In this document: one piece after another, positions 1-8,168 of the stretch | How positions within the stretch are numbered: the stretch's first letter is position 1 | Layout: every line of letters begins with the position of its first letter | Assembly: GCF_023101185.1 (NCBI RefSeq) | Contig: NZ_CP078077.1 | Coordinates: forward strand, 959,630 to 1,023,629 | Reading direction: 5' to 3' | From: Microbacterium galbinum | GTDB lineage: Bacteria; Actinomycetota; Actinomycetes; Actinomycetales; Microbacteriaceae | DNA length: 64,000 nucleotides | Position numbers and translations under genes: made by a program | Notes under the pieces: model-generated | Database searches by the model: none | The model's input: only the letters and a program-made list of their open reading frames with translations | Told to the model about the DNA's origin: nothing

Positions 1-1
1 A

Positions 2-604
2 TCAGCGACGATCGCCTGGTTCGGGTACGACACCCCGAACTTCGCCACAGTCGCGAGCTCCGAACAGGCGAGAATCGGCGCCGAACAGCTCACCAACGCG
101 CTTCGCGGACTGGACTTTGCCGCGCCCGGCGGAGCGACAACAACGGTGGTCGCTCATTCGTATGGGACGACCACCGCTTTCCTCGCCGTCGGGAGCGCGG
201 AAGGTAACCTCGGAGTGGACAACATCATCTCCCTGGGCTCAGCAGGTCTCACCGACCGGCCGCTCGGCGACGACGAAGGCCAAGGCGTGGACTACTCCGG
301 AACGGAGATCTTTACGACACGCGCGAGCAACGACTGGGTCTCGTTGCTTGGTCGCATGTCCCCCGATCACGGAATCGACCCCGATAGCCTCGACGGTTCC
401 GTCGCCTTCTCCAGCGACGGGGGATATCTTCCCGACGGCACCTACCTCGACAACACCCCCGGACATGGAACGCACTCAGAGGCCAACCTCCCGATCGGCT
501 CCGTCGTAAACGACGGCGGGTACCTGCAAGAGGGCAGCGAATCGTTCGCGAACATCGCCAACATCATCAACTATGGTGAGCCGTTGGAGACAGTCGATGG
601 GTGA
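2..604 (+). CDS. DUF1023-type alpha/beta hydrolase, 3' part
   Basis: The 5' end lies outside the window; 200 residues are visible in an open frame from base 2. The segment VVAHSYG, with Ser at about visible residue 53, is the nucleophile elbow of an alpha/beta hydrolase. A downstream TPGHGTHSEAN segment could supply the catalytic His. The arrangement fits the actinobacterial DUF1023 family, often part of larger proteins near secreted or WXG100-type genes; substrates are unknown. Its stop codon overlaps the start of the following lipoprotein gene, so the two are translationally coupled. GC content looks lower than in the housekeeping genes downstream. The family call is by motif and architecture only. 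Confidence 0.7.
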   Translation, partial: SATIAWFGYDTPNFATVASSEQARIGAEQLTNALRGLDFAAPGGATTTVVAHSYGTTTAFLAVGSAEGNLGVDNIISLGSAGLTDRPLGDDEGQGVDYSGTEIFTTRASNDWVSLLGRMSPDHGIDPDSLDGSVAFSSDGGYLPDGTYLDNTPGHGTHSEANLPIGSVVNDGGYLQEGSESFANIANIINYGEPLETVDG

Positions 605-1268
605 CCCGAGCATGCGAAGTACGGCAATCAAGCGGATAGCGAGTCTGACGCTCGCAGTAATCGGAGTGATCACCATGACCGGATGCACGGCGACCGAACC
701 CGCCCCGAGCGGCCAGCCGCTGTTCGATGAGGCCGAGGCGAACTATCTTCGATACCGCGGATTCGTCAACGACCTCCAGTCGACGCTTTCGACCGATGCG
801 TGGACGATCGGACAGATCGGTGTCTACGGCATGCAGCCGGTCGAATGCGACGCCAATCAGTATCGGTTCGACCTCAACCGCAGCATCGCCCTCGACGGCA
901 CCCAACGCGAGGAATATGCGGACACGGTCGAGACTTTTTTCACCGGCCACGATATGTCCCCGCGACGCAGCGTCCTCGGCAGAGATGACCAAGAGGGCCA
1001 ACTGATCCAAATCACCGTCCGCGACCAAGGAGACTTCTCGCTTCTCCTCGTCGAAATTCGCAGAGACGGCCAACTTCGGATCGCGGCGGAAACCACATGC
1101 TGGCCGGGCGACCGTAACGAACTCAGCCGCCTGATCTTCCACGGCGAACGACTCGGCGAGGGTTACCTCCCGATCGACACCGAGTCCCCGACCGACCCCC
1201 TGTTCTTCGGCATCACCCCCGGCGACCCGCAATTCGTCCGTGAGTCCTCTCCCACACCAGCGCCGTGA
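597..1268 (+). CDS. lipoprotein, first of a tandem paralogous pair
   Basis: A 223-residue protein with a signal peptide ending in the lipobox TMTGC, so it should be lipid-anchored on the outer face of the membrane. The start at 597 is preceded by GGAGA at 586-590 and overlaps the hydrolase stop; an internal ATG at 612 would also keep the signal peptide. The mature part matches the next gene over its whole length and most strongly at the C-terminus, where both carry GYLPIDTESPTDP and FFGITPGDPQFVR. No known domain was recognised. Position after a possible secreted hydrolase allows an accessory or immunity-like role, but that is inference. Confidence 0.8.
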   Translation: MGDPSMRSTAIKRIASLTLAVIGVITMTGCTATEPAPSGQPLFDEAEANYLRYRGFVNDLQSTLSTDAWTIGQIGVYGMQPVECDANQYRFDLNRSIALDGTQREEYADTVETFFTGHDMSPRRSVLGRDDQEGQLIQITVRDQGDFSLLLVEIRRDGQLRIAAETTCWPGDRNELSRLIFHGERLGEGYLPIDTESPTDPLFFGITPGDPQFVRESSPTPAP

Positions 1269-1936
1269 GCTCCGCTCGACGGACTCGCGGCGGGGCCCTG
1301 ACAATGGCAGGAGTCCAGGTCCTCACCGGCATCCTCCTCATGACTTCGTGCCAGTCTTCCGACCCCGGAGCGACTGGAGACGCGTTGTACGCGGAGGCCG
1401 AGCAGACTTACTACGACTATCGAGGCTTGGTGAACGAGCTTAAGCTCGCTCTTCACGACGGCCCGTGGGAGATCGGCCAACTGGGCTCGTACGGCATGCA
1501 GCCGCTGCGTTGCGACAACGGAAACGGCTATTACTTCAGCCTGCACCGCAACGTGGTCTTGGACGGAGACAAACGGCAGGATTACGCCGACCTCGCGGAA
1601 CAGCTTCTCGCCAAAAAAGGCTTCTCCCCCGCCCGTGGAACGTTGGGGGCAGACGACCACGACGGCCAACTGATCCAAGTTGTTGTCCGCGACGAGCGCG
1701 ACTTCGCGCTGCTACTCGTCGAGTTCCGCAAGAACGGCAACATCGGAATCAGCGCCGACACCCGCTGCCGCCCGGGCGATTCGTTCGAGCTGGGGGACAT
1801 GCTCTTCGGCGATGAAAACCTCGGCCAGGGATATCTTCCGATCGATACCGAATCCCCCACCGACCCCCGGTTCTTCGGCATCACCCCCGGCGACCCACAG
1901 TTCGTCCGCCAACCTTCACCCGCACCGACCCCCTGA
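1265..1936 (+). CDS. lipoprotein, second of a tandem paralogous pair
   Basis: A 223-residue paralogue of the preceding lipoprotein. The GTG start at 1265 overlaps the previous stop (GTGA). The N-terminus has a hydrophobic stretch followed by LLMTSC, a lipobox with Cys as acceptor, so the product is probably a membrane-anchored lipoprotein. Shared blocks with the first copy include YGMQPLRCD, GQLIQVVVRDERDFALLLVEF and the C-terminal FFGITPGDPQFVR. Equal length and conserved order indicate a tandem duplication followed by divergence. No function can be assigned. It ends the operon; a new promoter for the next gene lies 40-50 bases downstream. Confidence 0.8.
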   Translation: MSSARRTRGGALTMAGVQVLTGILLMTSCQSSDPGATGDALYAEAEQTYYDYRGLVNELKLALHDGPWEIGQLGSYGMQPLRCDNGNGYYFSLHRNVVLDGDKRQDYADLAEQLLAKKGFSPARGTLGADDHDGQLIQVVVRDERDFALLLVEFRKNGNIGISADTRCRPGDSFELGDMLFGDENLGQGYLPIDTESPTDPRFFGITPGDPQFVRQPSPAPTP

Positions 1937-1978
1937 CGCCCATCACGACTCGCCCAGGTGCGCGCAACCCGCTGGCTC

Positions 1979-1984
1979 TAGGCT
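1979..1984 (+). promoter_or_regulatory. -10 hexamer TAGGCT, probable leaderless start
   Basis: TAGGCT lies exactly 6 nt before the ATG of the NagD-like gene and no Shine-Dalgarno sequence fits in between. The same hexamer and spacing recur before xth, the glycoside hydrolase gene and the lipoprotein gene at 59362. Confidence 0.6.
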
Positions 1985-1990
1985 GAGCAC

Positions 1991-2803
1991 ATGGGACAAC
2001 ACCGCGACGACATCGAATGCTGGCTGACCGACATGGACGGCGTTCTCGTGCACGAGAACACGGCCATCCCCGGCGCGTCCGAGATGCTCGCCGGGTGGGA
2101 GCAGAACGAGATCCCCTACCTCGTGCTCACCAACAACTCGATCTTCACCGCGCGCGACCTCTCTGCCCGTCTGCGCGCGAGCGGCCTGGTGGTTCCCGAG
2201 GAGCGCATCTGGACCTCGGCGCTCGCGACGGCCGACTTCCTCGCCCAGCAGCTGCCCGGCGGTTCGGCGTTCGTGATCGGCGAGGCCGGCATCCTCACCG
2301 CCCTGCACGAGGCCGGGTTCATCATGACCGAGACGAACCCCGACTTCGTCGTCGTCGGCGAGACCCGCAATTACTCGTTCGAGGCGATCACCAAGGCGAT
2401 CCGCCACATCATCAACGGCTCGCGCTTCATCGTCACCAACCCCGACGCGACCGGCCCCAGCGCCGACGGCGTGCTTCCGGCGACCGGGGCGATCGCGGCG
2501 CTGATCACGAAGGCCACCGGCAAGGAGCCCTACGTGGTCGGCAAGCCGAACCCGATGATGTTCCGCTCGGCGCTCAACAAGATCGGCGCGCACTCGAAGA
2601 AGACCGGCATGATCGGCGACCGCATGGACACCGACATCGTCGCCGGCATCGAGGCGGGCCTGCACACCGTGCTCGTGCTCACCGGCATCAGCGACCAGGC
2701 CGAGATCGAGAAGTACCCGTTCCGTCCCGACGAGATCGTCGACTCGGTCGCCGACCTGCTGCCCACGGTCACCTCGTCGATCCCGACGCTCGACGAGGAC
2801 TGA
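1991..2803 (+). CDS. HAD-IIA family phosphatase, NagD-like
   Basis: A 270-residue cytoplasmic phosphohydrolase. Motif I is DMDGVLV near residue 14, motif II is VLTNNS, and the C-terminal motif IV is GDRMDTDIVAGIEAG. Together with the central cap these match the HAD IIA (NagD/AraL/4-nitrophenylphosphatase) family of typical length. Such enzymes remove phosphate from small sugar or nucleotide phosphates; the true substrate cannot be read from sequence. Translation probably begins on a leaderless transcript. The next gene starts one base after its stop, so both are likely co-transcribed. Confidence 0.9.
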   Translation: MGQHRDDIECWLTDMDGVLVHENTAIPGASEMLAGWEQNEIPYLVLTNNSIFTARDLSARLRASGLVVPEERIWTSALATADFLAQQLPGGSAFVIGEAGILTALHEAGFIMTETNPDFVVVGETRNYSFEAITKAIRHIINGSRFIVTNPDATGPSADGVLPATGAIAALITKATGKEPYVVGKPNPMMFRSALNKIGAHSKKTGMIGDRMDTDIVAGIEAGLHTVLVLTGISDQAEIEKYPFRPDEIVDSVADLLPTVTSSIPTLDED

Positions 2804-2804
2804 C

Positions 2805-3371
2805 ATGGGCGTTCTCGACGACGGCGAGCGCCTCACCGCGGCGGATGTTGCGGCCTGGCGCTCGTGGCTCGACGAGAACCACGAACGAACCGCCGGCGTG
2901 TGGCTGCTGAGCGTGCGCGGCGGCTCCGGCGACGGCCTCGGCTACGAAGACGCCGTGCGGCACGCGCTCTGCTTCGGCTGGATCGACGGACCGGTGCGCA
3001 CCTTCGACGGCGTCAACGCGCAGTGGTTCTCCCCGCGCCGCCCGGGCAGCGGCTGGGCGGCGACCAACAAAGCCCGGATCGCGGAACTCGAAGCGGCAGG
3101 TCTGCTCGCGCCCGCCGGCATCCGCGTGCTCGACGCCGCCAAGGCGAACGGATCGTGGACGATGCTCGACGGCCCCGAGGCCGGGATCGAGCCGCCCGAG
3201 CTGACCACCGCGCTCGATGCCGTGCCGGCCGCGCGCGCGAACTGGGATGCGTTCCCCAAGTCGGTGAAGAAGTTCGGACTCACGCACATCGCGATGGCCA
3301 AGCGCGCCGAGACGCGCGATGCGCGCATCGCCAAGATCGTGGCGGATGCCGCGGAGGGGAAGCGACCGTGA
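2805..3371 (+). CDS. YdeI/OmpD-associated family protein
   Basis: A 188-residue soluble protein with the pattern of the YdeI/OmpD-associated (bacteriocin-protection-like) family: an N-terminal WRSWLDENHERTAGVWL block, YEDAVRHALCFGWIDGPVRTFD, and FSPRRPGSGWAATNKARI. The C-terminus has the usual Lys/Arg-rich helix (KSVKKFGLTHIAMAKRAETR). The molecular function of the family is poorly known; in E. coli YdeI has been linked to antimicrobial peptide resistance. The gene follows the NagD-like gene by one base and overlaps the small membrane protein gene behind it, so the three probably form one transcript. Confidence 0.85.
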   Translation: MGVLDDGERLTAADVAAWRSWLDENHERTAGVWLLSVRGGSGDGLGYEDAVRHALCFGWIDGPVRTFDGVNAQWFSPRRPGSGWAATNKARIAELEAAGLLAPAGIRVLDAAKANGSWTMLDGPEAGIEPPELTTALDAVPAARANWDAFPKSVKKFGLTHIAMAKRAETRDARIAKIVADAAEGKRP

Positions 3372-3532
3372 ACCAGAGCGACATGCTCTTCCTGGTGCTG
3401 ATCGTGATCGGGCTCAGCTCGCTCACCCTGGTCATCGTGCAGTTCGTGCGATCACGGCGACGCGGGGGCGACTCCGACGGGCGCGGCGGCAACTGGTGGG
3501 AAGGTCCCTGGGACGAAGACCAGCGGCGCTAG
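3368..3532 (+). CDS. small single-pass membrane protein
   Basis: A 54-residue protein starting at a GTG that overlaps the stop of the YdeI-like gene. Residues about 6-26 (MLFLVLIVIGLSSLTLVIVQF) form one transmembrane helix. The remaining tail is short, polar and rich in Arg, Gly and Trp. It resembles the small membrane-anchored proteins common in actinobacteria that are placed after housekeeping genes. Function unknown. The overlap and codon pattern support a real gene although it is short. Confidence 0.65.
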   Translation: MNQSDMLFLVLIVIGLSSLTLVIVQFVRSRRRGGDSDGRGGNWWEGPWDEDQRR

Positions 3533-3560
3533 AGCCCGCCGGCGACTTGCCCGCCGCTGA

Positions 3561-4721
3561 CTAGCCCGCCGTCGTCAGCGTCAGGCTCGTCACCGCGTCG
3601 ACCGGCTCCGGCATCCGCAGCGGCCCCTCGCCCGGCGTGATCGTGCCGAGGATGCGCGGCGCCCGGGCCCCCGTGCCACCCGGCACGATCGCGGCGACGC
3701 CGTGCATCGTGCACCAGCCGATCAGCGCGAAGAGGATGGCCTCCTTGCTGTCGACCGAGGCTCCCAGCTCGTCGGCGAGCACCACGTCGACGCCGGGCAG
3801 GGCGGAACGCAGGCCGTCGAGGATCACCGGGTTGTGGCATCCGCCGCCCGACACGGCGAGGAAGCGGATGCCGGCGGCCGCGACGTCCTGCGCGACGGTG
3901 CGCACGGTGAGTTCGGTGAGCGTGCGCACGAGGTCGGCATCGCTGATCTCGCGCTCGGCGACGTGCGCCCGCACGTAGTCGAGGTGGAAGTGCTCTTTGC
4001 CGGTGCTCTTCGGCGCCGACAGCGCGTAATACGGCTCGGCGAGGAGGTCGGCGAGCAGCGCCTCGTCGATCGTGCCGGCGCGGGCGATCGCGGCATCCTC
4101 GTCGTAGCCCTTGTCGTTGAGCCCGCGATCGACCACGACGGCGTCGACGAGCGCGTTGGCGGGGCCGATGTCGTAGGCCGAGACGCGTCCGTCGGCGACC
4201 ACGGTCATGTTGGCGATGCCGCCGAGGTTGAGGGCCGCGGCGACCTCACCCCGGCCGCGCAGCAGCAGCTCGTCGAGGAACGATACGAGCGGAGCGCCGT
4301 GCCCGCCCGCGGTGATGTCGCGGATGCGCACGTCCGACACGACCGGCGCACCGACGGCCTCGGCGATCCAGGCCGGCTGGCCGATCTGCAGGGTGCCACG
4401 GGCGTGATCGCCCTCGACCCAGTGGTAGACGGTCTGGCCATGGGTGCAGACGGCATCCACTCCCCCGACGGATGCCGCAGCCGAGGCGGCGACGTCGGCG
4501 AAGGCCTGGCCGATGAGGGTGTCGAGCTCGCACACCTCGGCGAGCGTCGTCTGGGCCGGAGGGAGGGCGGCGACGAGGCGGGCGCGGAGGTCGGGAGCGT
4601 ACGGCACGCTGTCCTCGTGGAGCACGGTGCCACGCAGGGCGCCGTCGTGCTCGGCGAAGTCGACCACCACCACGTCAATCCCGTCGTGGGAGGTACCCGA
4701 GAGCAGTCCGAGTACGCGCAT
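3561..4721 (-). CDS. anmK: anhydro-N-acetylmuramic acid kinase
   Basis: A 386-residue ATP-dependent kinase that cleaves and phosphorylates 1,6-anhydro-MurNAc to MurNAc-6-phosphate in peptidoglycan recycling. The N-terminus MRVLGLLSGTSHDGIDVVVVDF is the AnmK signature (SGTSxDGID). Other family blocks are VCTHGQTVYHW, NLGGIANMTV, DIGPANALVD, PKSTGKEHF and AVSGGGCHNP. The start at 4721 was chosen because the signature begins there and AAAGGGG precedes it; the longer upstream frame is not conserved-looking. A ROK kinase and pyrE lie upstream on the same strand, separated by about 190 bases with hairpin repeats. Confidence 0.95.
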   Translation of the reverse strand: MRVLGLLSGTSHDGIDVVVVDFAEHDGALRGTVLHEDSVPYAPDLRARLVAALPPAQTTLAEVCELDTLIGQAFADVAASAAASVGGVDAVCTHGQTVYHWVEGDHARGTLQIGQPAWIAEAVGAPVVSDVRIRDITAGGHGAPLVSFLDELLLRGRGEVAAALNLGGIANMTVVADGRVSAYDIGPANALVDAVVVDRGLNDKGYDEDAAIARAGTIDEALLADLLAEPYYALSAPKSTGKEHFHLDYVRAHVAEREISDADLVRTLTELTVRTVAQDVAAAGIRFLAVSGGGCHNPVILDGLRSALPGVDVVLADELGASVDSKEAILFALIGWCTMHGVAAIVPGGTGARAPRILGTITPGEGPLRMPEPVDAVTSLTLTTAG

Positions 4722-4796
4722 GCGTGCCCCTTTCGTCGTCTTGCTACGAGGGTACGCGGAATTTGTTAGGAGTGCGTACGGATGCCGCTCGCGCGT

Positions 4797-4863
4797 CGAG
4801 ACACCACAGTCGTCGTGAGACATCACGACGCACGTGGTGTCTCGCGAGGAATGTGGTGTCTCG
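4797..4863. repeat. nested inverted repeat with CGAGACACCAC arms
   Basis: The outer arms are CGAGACACCAC at 4797-4807 and its complement GTGGTGTCTCG at 4834-4844. An inner stem lies between them (CGTCGTGA at 4811-4818 pairing with 4823-4830). A second GTGGTGTCTCG copy follows at 4853-4863. The element sits between the ROK gene and anmK, and related arms form a terminator-like hairpin at 26208-26274. Confidence 0.75.
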
Positions 4864-4908
4864 GGTGGGCGCGCGTGCGAACGCCCCGATCGCTGACCGG
4901 CCCGGAAG

Positions 4909-5811
4909 CTACCGCAGCACGAGCGCCGCGGCGCCGATCAGCGGGCCTTCGTCGCCCAGTCCCGAGCGCACGACGCGCGCGCGACGGGAGTACTCGTGCA
5001 CGGCGCTCGCGGTGAGCGCCTCCTGCACCAGCTCGATGTAATCGTCGGAGACGCGCGAGAAGCCGCCGCCGATCGCGACCGTGTCGAGGTCGACGAGCGT
5101 CGCGGCATCCGCCAGTGCCTCACCGACGGCCTTCGCCGAGCGCTCGATCGCGGCGCGCGCGATCGCGTCTCCGGCGGCCGAGTCGCGCGCCAGATCCTCG
5201 CCCGTCGAACCGACCCATCCCTGCTGCTGCGCCCAGGCGACGCTCGCGGGGCCCGACGCGATCTCCTCGAGCGTCAGCCCGCCCTCGCGGCGGATCTGCC
5301 CGAGGTGCCCTGCGTTGCCCGAGGCTCCCGGGATGTACGCGCCATTCACCACGAAGCCTCCGCCGACACCGGTCGAGACGACGATCGAGAGCGAGGCCCG
5401 GGCATCCTGCGTCGCACCGCGCCACGATTCGGCGAGCGCGAGCGCGCCGCCGTCGTGACCGAGCACGGTCGGCACATCGCGACCGAGCACGGCGGATGCT
5501 TCGCGCCGAACCGCGGCGGCGAGACCGTAGCCGCGCGCCGAGGGCATGTTCACGGGCACGATCGTGCCGCTCGGGCGGTCGACGGGGCCGGCGCTTCCCG
5601 CACCCGCGCCGACGAGCTCGGCATCGGCGGGGAGAGCGGCGAGGGCGTGCTGCACGATCGCGGCCACTGCGGCGTCGAACGATTCCGGCGTCGCCTCGCG
5701 TCCGGTCGCCTGGCGGCTGCGGGAGCCGTCGACGAGCGTGCCGTCCTCGGAGACGAGGGCGGCCTCCATCTTCGTGCCGCCGACGTCGACGGCGAGGGCG
5801 TAGCGGGTCAC
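4909..5811 (-). CDS. ROK family sugar kinase
   Basis: A 301-residue member of the ROK (repressor, ORF, kinase) family that phosphorylates hexoses or amino sugars. The phosphate-binding motif VDVGGTKMEAALV is at the N-terminus, the catalytic Asp lies in GHDGGALALAE, and STGVGGGFVVNG and AIGGGFSRV are glycine-rich ATP-site segments. The usual zinc motif CxCGxxGC after the GH block is absent: the sequence runs NAGHLGQIRREGG without cysteines. The GTG start at 5811 overlaps the pyrE stop. With anmK nearby an amino-sugar substrate is plausible, but glucose kinase activity cannot be excluded. Confidence 0.85.
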   Translation of the reverse strand: MTRYALAVDVGGTKMEAALVSEDGTLVDGSRSRQATGREATPESFDAAVAAIVQHALAALPADAELVGAGAGSAGPVDRPSGTIVPVNMPSARGYGLAAAVRREASAVLGRDVPTVLGHDGGALALAESWRGATQDARASLSIVVSTGVGGGFVVNGAYIPGASGNAGHLGQIRREGGLTLEEIASGPASVAWAQQQGWVGSTGEDLARDSAAGDAIARAAIERSAKAVGEALADAATLVDLDTVAIGGGFSRVSDDYIELVQEALTASAVHEYSRRARVVRSGLGDEGPLIGAAALVLR

Positions 5812-6368
5812 TGGGGGTCGAGCCCGAGGTCGTCGAGGTCGAAGGCGGCGCGCCATTCGAGACCCTCGGCCTCGATGGCGGCCTGGGCTCCGGTCTTGCG
5901 GTCGACGATCACGGCAACGGCGACGACCTCGGCACCCTCCTTGCGGAGCGCTTCGACCGCCTTGAGTGCCGACTGGCCAGTGGTCGAGGTGTCTTCGAGC
6001 ACGACGACCCGCTTGCCCGCGACATCCGCTCCCTCGATCTGACGACCGCGGCCGTGGTCCTTGGGCTCCTTGCGCACGACGAACGCGTCGACAGGACGCT
6101 CGGCCGCGACGGAGGCGTGCAGCACCGAGTTCGCGATCGGGTCGGCGCCGAGCGTGAGCCCGCCGACGGCGACCACGTCGAGGTCGGCGATCAGGTCGAG
6201 CATGATGCGGCCGATGGCGGGGGCGGCGCGATGATCGAGCGTGAGCTTGCGCATGTCGACGTAGTACGTCGCCTTCTTGCCACTGGAGAGGGTGAAGTCG
6301 CCGTGGAACACCGCCTCGTCCGTGATGAGGGCGAGGAGGTTCTGGCGGTCTGCGTCGAGTGCGGTCAC
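5808..6368 (-). CDS. pyrE: orotate phosphoribosyltransferase
   Basis: A 186-residue enzyme of pyrimidine synthesis joining orotate to PRPP to give orotidine monophosphate. The PRPP-binding motif is VVVLEDTSTTGQSALKAVEAL, and FTLSSGKKATYYVDMRKL and VGGLTLGADPIA are typical PyrE blocks. Translation starts at a GTG with TACACT 7 nt before it, consistent with a leaderless message. The stop overlaps the ROK kinase start (GTGA). It is transcribed divergently from xth, sharing a gap of 114 bases. Confidence 0.95.
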   Translation of the reverse strand: MTALDADRQNLLALITDEAVFHGDFTLSSGKKATYYVDMRKLTLDHRAAPAIGRIMLDLIADLDVVAVGGLTLGADPIANSVLHASVAAERPVDAFVVRKEPKDHGRGRQIEGADVAGKRVVVLEDTSTTGQSALKAVEALRKEGAEVVAVAVIVDRKTGAQAAIEAEGLEWRAAFDLDDLGLDPQ

Positions 6369-6375
6369 GGCATCC

Positions 6376-6381
6376 AGTGTA
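6376..6381 (-). promoter_or_regulatory. -10 hexamer TACACT for pyrE
   Basis: Read on the minus strand, TACACT ends 7 nt before the pyrE GTG start, and no ribosome binding site is present. This is another case of the leaderless pattern. Confidence 0.5.
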
Positions 6382-6470
6382 GGAGAGTCGCGCTATGACT
6401 GCGCTGTCAGATGTCGTCGGGGCGTCATCTGCGTGTCGCGGGCCGCAGATCGCGTGTCCGAGGCCGCAAC

Positions 6471-6476
6471 TAGGCT
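6471..6476 (+). promoter_or_regulatory. -10 hexamer TAGGCT for xth
   Basis: TAGGCT followed by exactly 6 nt and the ATG of xth, identical in sequence and spacing to the element at 1979-1984. Confidence 0.6.
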
Positions 6477-6482
6477 GGACGC

Positions 6483-7328
6483 ATGCGCTTGGCCACCTGG
6501 AACGTCAACTCCATCCGTACCCGTGTCGCCCGCACCGTCGAATTCGCCGTTCGCGAAGACATCGACGTGCTCGCGATGCAGGAGATCAAGTGCAAACCCG
6601 AGCAGTTCCCCTACGGGCCGTTCGAAGAGGCCGGCTACCAGGTCGAGGTGCACGGCCTCAACCAGTGGAACGGCGTCGCGATCGCGAGCCGCCTGCCGAT
6701 GAGCGACGTGCGCACCGGGTTCGACGGCATGCCCGGGTTCGCGAAGGGTCACGAGGGCCCGGATGCCCCGCTCGAGGCGCGCGCGCTGGGCGTGATGGTC
6801 GACGGCGTACGGGTGTGGAGCCTCTACGTGCCCAACGGCCGCTCGCTCGACGACCCGCACTACGCCTACAAGCTGCACTGGCTCGAGGCGCTGAAGAACT
6901 CGACCGCGGCCGAGCTCGCGGCGAACCCCGCCCTGCCGCTCGCGCTGGTCGGCGACTTCAACATCATCCCGTTCGACACCGACAACGGAGACCCCGACAT
7001 CGTCGAGGGCGTCTCCACCCACGTCTCCCCCGCCGAGCGCGCCGCGTTCTTCGCGATGGCGGATGCCGGGCTCACCGACGTCGTGCGCCCGATCCTCCCC
7101 GAGGGCTACACGTACTGGGACTACCAGCGCCTCAAGTTCCCGCGCAACGAGGGCATCCGCATCGACTTCATCCTCGGATCCCGCACGCTCGCCGACGCGG
7201 TCACGGGCGCCTCGATCCACCGCGACGAGCGCAAGGGCGAGCAGCCCAGCGACCACGTGCCGGTCGTGGCCGACATCGACCTCGGCGGCGCGGACGACGA
7301 CGACGATCTGCCGATGATCTTCTCGTGA
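6483..7328 (+). CDS. xth: exodeoxyribonuclease III (AP endonuclease)
   Basis: A 281-residue base-excision repair enzyme that cuts DNA 5' to abasic sites and removes 3' blocking groups. Family blocks appear in order: TWNVNSIRTR (metal-site Asn), AMQEIKCKPEQFP (catalytic Glu), LYVPNGRSLDDPHYAYKLHW, VGDFNIIPFDTDN, TYWDYQRLKFPRNEGIRIDFIL and the C-terminal SDHVPVVADI with the catalytic His. Length is normal for the ExoIII branch; the C-terminus ends in an acidic run. It is transcribed away from pyrE and followed after 24 bases by a HAD phosphatase gene. Confidence 0.95.
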   Translation: MRLATWNVNSIRTRVARTVEFAVREDIDVLAMQEIKCKPEQFPYGPFEEAGYQVEVHGLNQWNGVAIASRLPMSDVRTGFDGMPGFAKGHEGPDAPLEARALGVMVDGVRVWSLYVPNGRSLDDPHYAYKLHWLEALKNSTAAELAANPALPLALVGDFNIIPFDTDNGDPDIVEGVSTHVSPAERAAFFAMADAGLTDVVRPILPEGYTYWDYQRLKFPRNEGIRIDFILGSRTLADAVTGASIHRDERKGEQPSDHVPVVADIDLGGADDDDDLPMIFS

Positions 7329-7352
7329 CTCTCCCCCCATGACGCTCCACCC

Positions 7353-8168
7353 ATGACGCTCCGGCTGATCGCCACCGATCTCGACGGCACCCTGCTCGAC
7401 TCGACCTCGTCGGTCACGCCCCGCACGCGGGCGGCTCTCGACGCGGCGCGAGCCCGCGGCATCCACGTCGTTCCGGTCACGGCCCGCCAGCCGATCGGCC
7501 TGCGCGCGATCGCCGGCGACGCCGACTTCCGCGACTGGGCGCTCTGCAGCAACGGCGCCTACGCCACGCACCTGACCGACGGCCGGATGCTGTTCACCGA
7601 AGAGCTGCCGGCCGAGACCATCCGCACGCTGGCCGAGGCGCTGCGCGCGAGCGTGCCGGGACTGCTGTTCGCGAGCGTGCGCGAGGGCGGCGAGACCTTC
7701 GTCGCCCAGGAGGGGTACGCGGCGATCGCCGACCTCTCCGACCACAAGCGCGACCCGAAGACCATGGGCGGGGTGCCGCTCGATCAGGTGCTCAATGCCC
7801 CGAGTCTCAAATTCGTCATCCGACATCCGGAGCTCGCGCCGTCGGCCCTGTTCGACGCGCTGACCTCGCTGGGCCTCACCGGATTCGAGGCGACGCTGTC
7901 GGGCGCACCGTTCGTCGAGGTGATGGCCGAGGGCGTCACCAAGGCCACGGGTCTCGCCCGACTCTGCTCGCACCTCGACATCGACCGCGCCGACGTGATG
8001 GCCTTCGGCGATGCGCTCAACGACGTCGAGATGCTGCGCTGGGCCGGCCACGGCGTCGCGATGGCCGGTGCGGATGCCGTCGTGCAGGATGCCGCCGACG
8101 AGATCGGTGCCTCGAACGATGATGACGGGGTCGCGCGTGTGGTGGAGCGGGTGCTGGCGGCGGGTTAG
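7353..8168 (+). CDS. Cof-type HAD-IIB phosphatase
   Basis: A 271-residue hydrolase of the Cof/YbiV subfamily. Motif I is ATDLDGTLLDSTS at the N-terminus, and motif IV is MAFGDALNDVEMLRWAGHGVAM near the end, followed by the usual VQDAADEIGASNDDDGVARVV. Family members dephosphorylate sugar phosphates, FMN or pyridoxal phosphate; the substrate is open. The gene follows xth by 24 bases and converges on the lipoprotein gene whose stop codon begins at the next base. Confidence 0.9.
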   Translation: MTLRLIATDLDGTLLDSTSSVTPRTRAALDAARARGIHVVPVTARQPIGLRAIAGDADFRDWALCSNGAYATHLTDGRMLFTEELPAETIRTLAEALRASVPGLLFASVREGGETFVAQEGYAAIADLSDHKRDPKTMGGVPLDQVLNAPSLKFVIRHPELAPSALFDALTSLGLTGFEATLSGAPFVEVMAEGVTKATGLARLCSHLDIDRADVMAFGDALNDVEMLRWAGHGVAMAGADAVVQDAADEIGASNDDDGVARVVERVLAAG

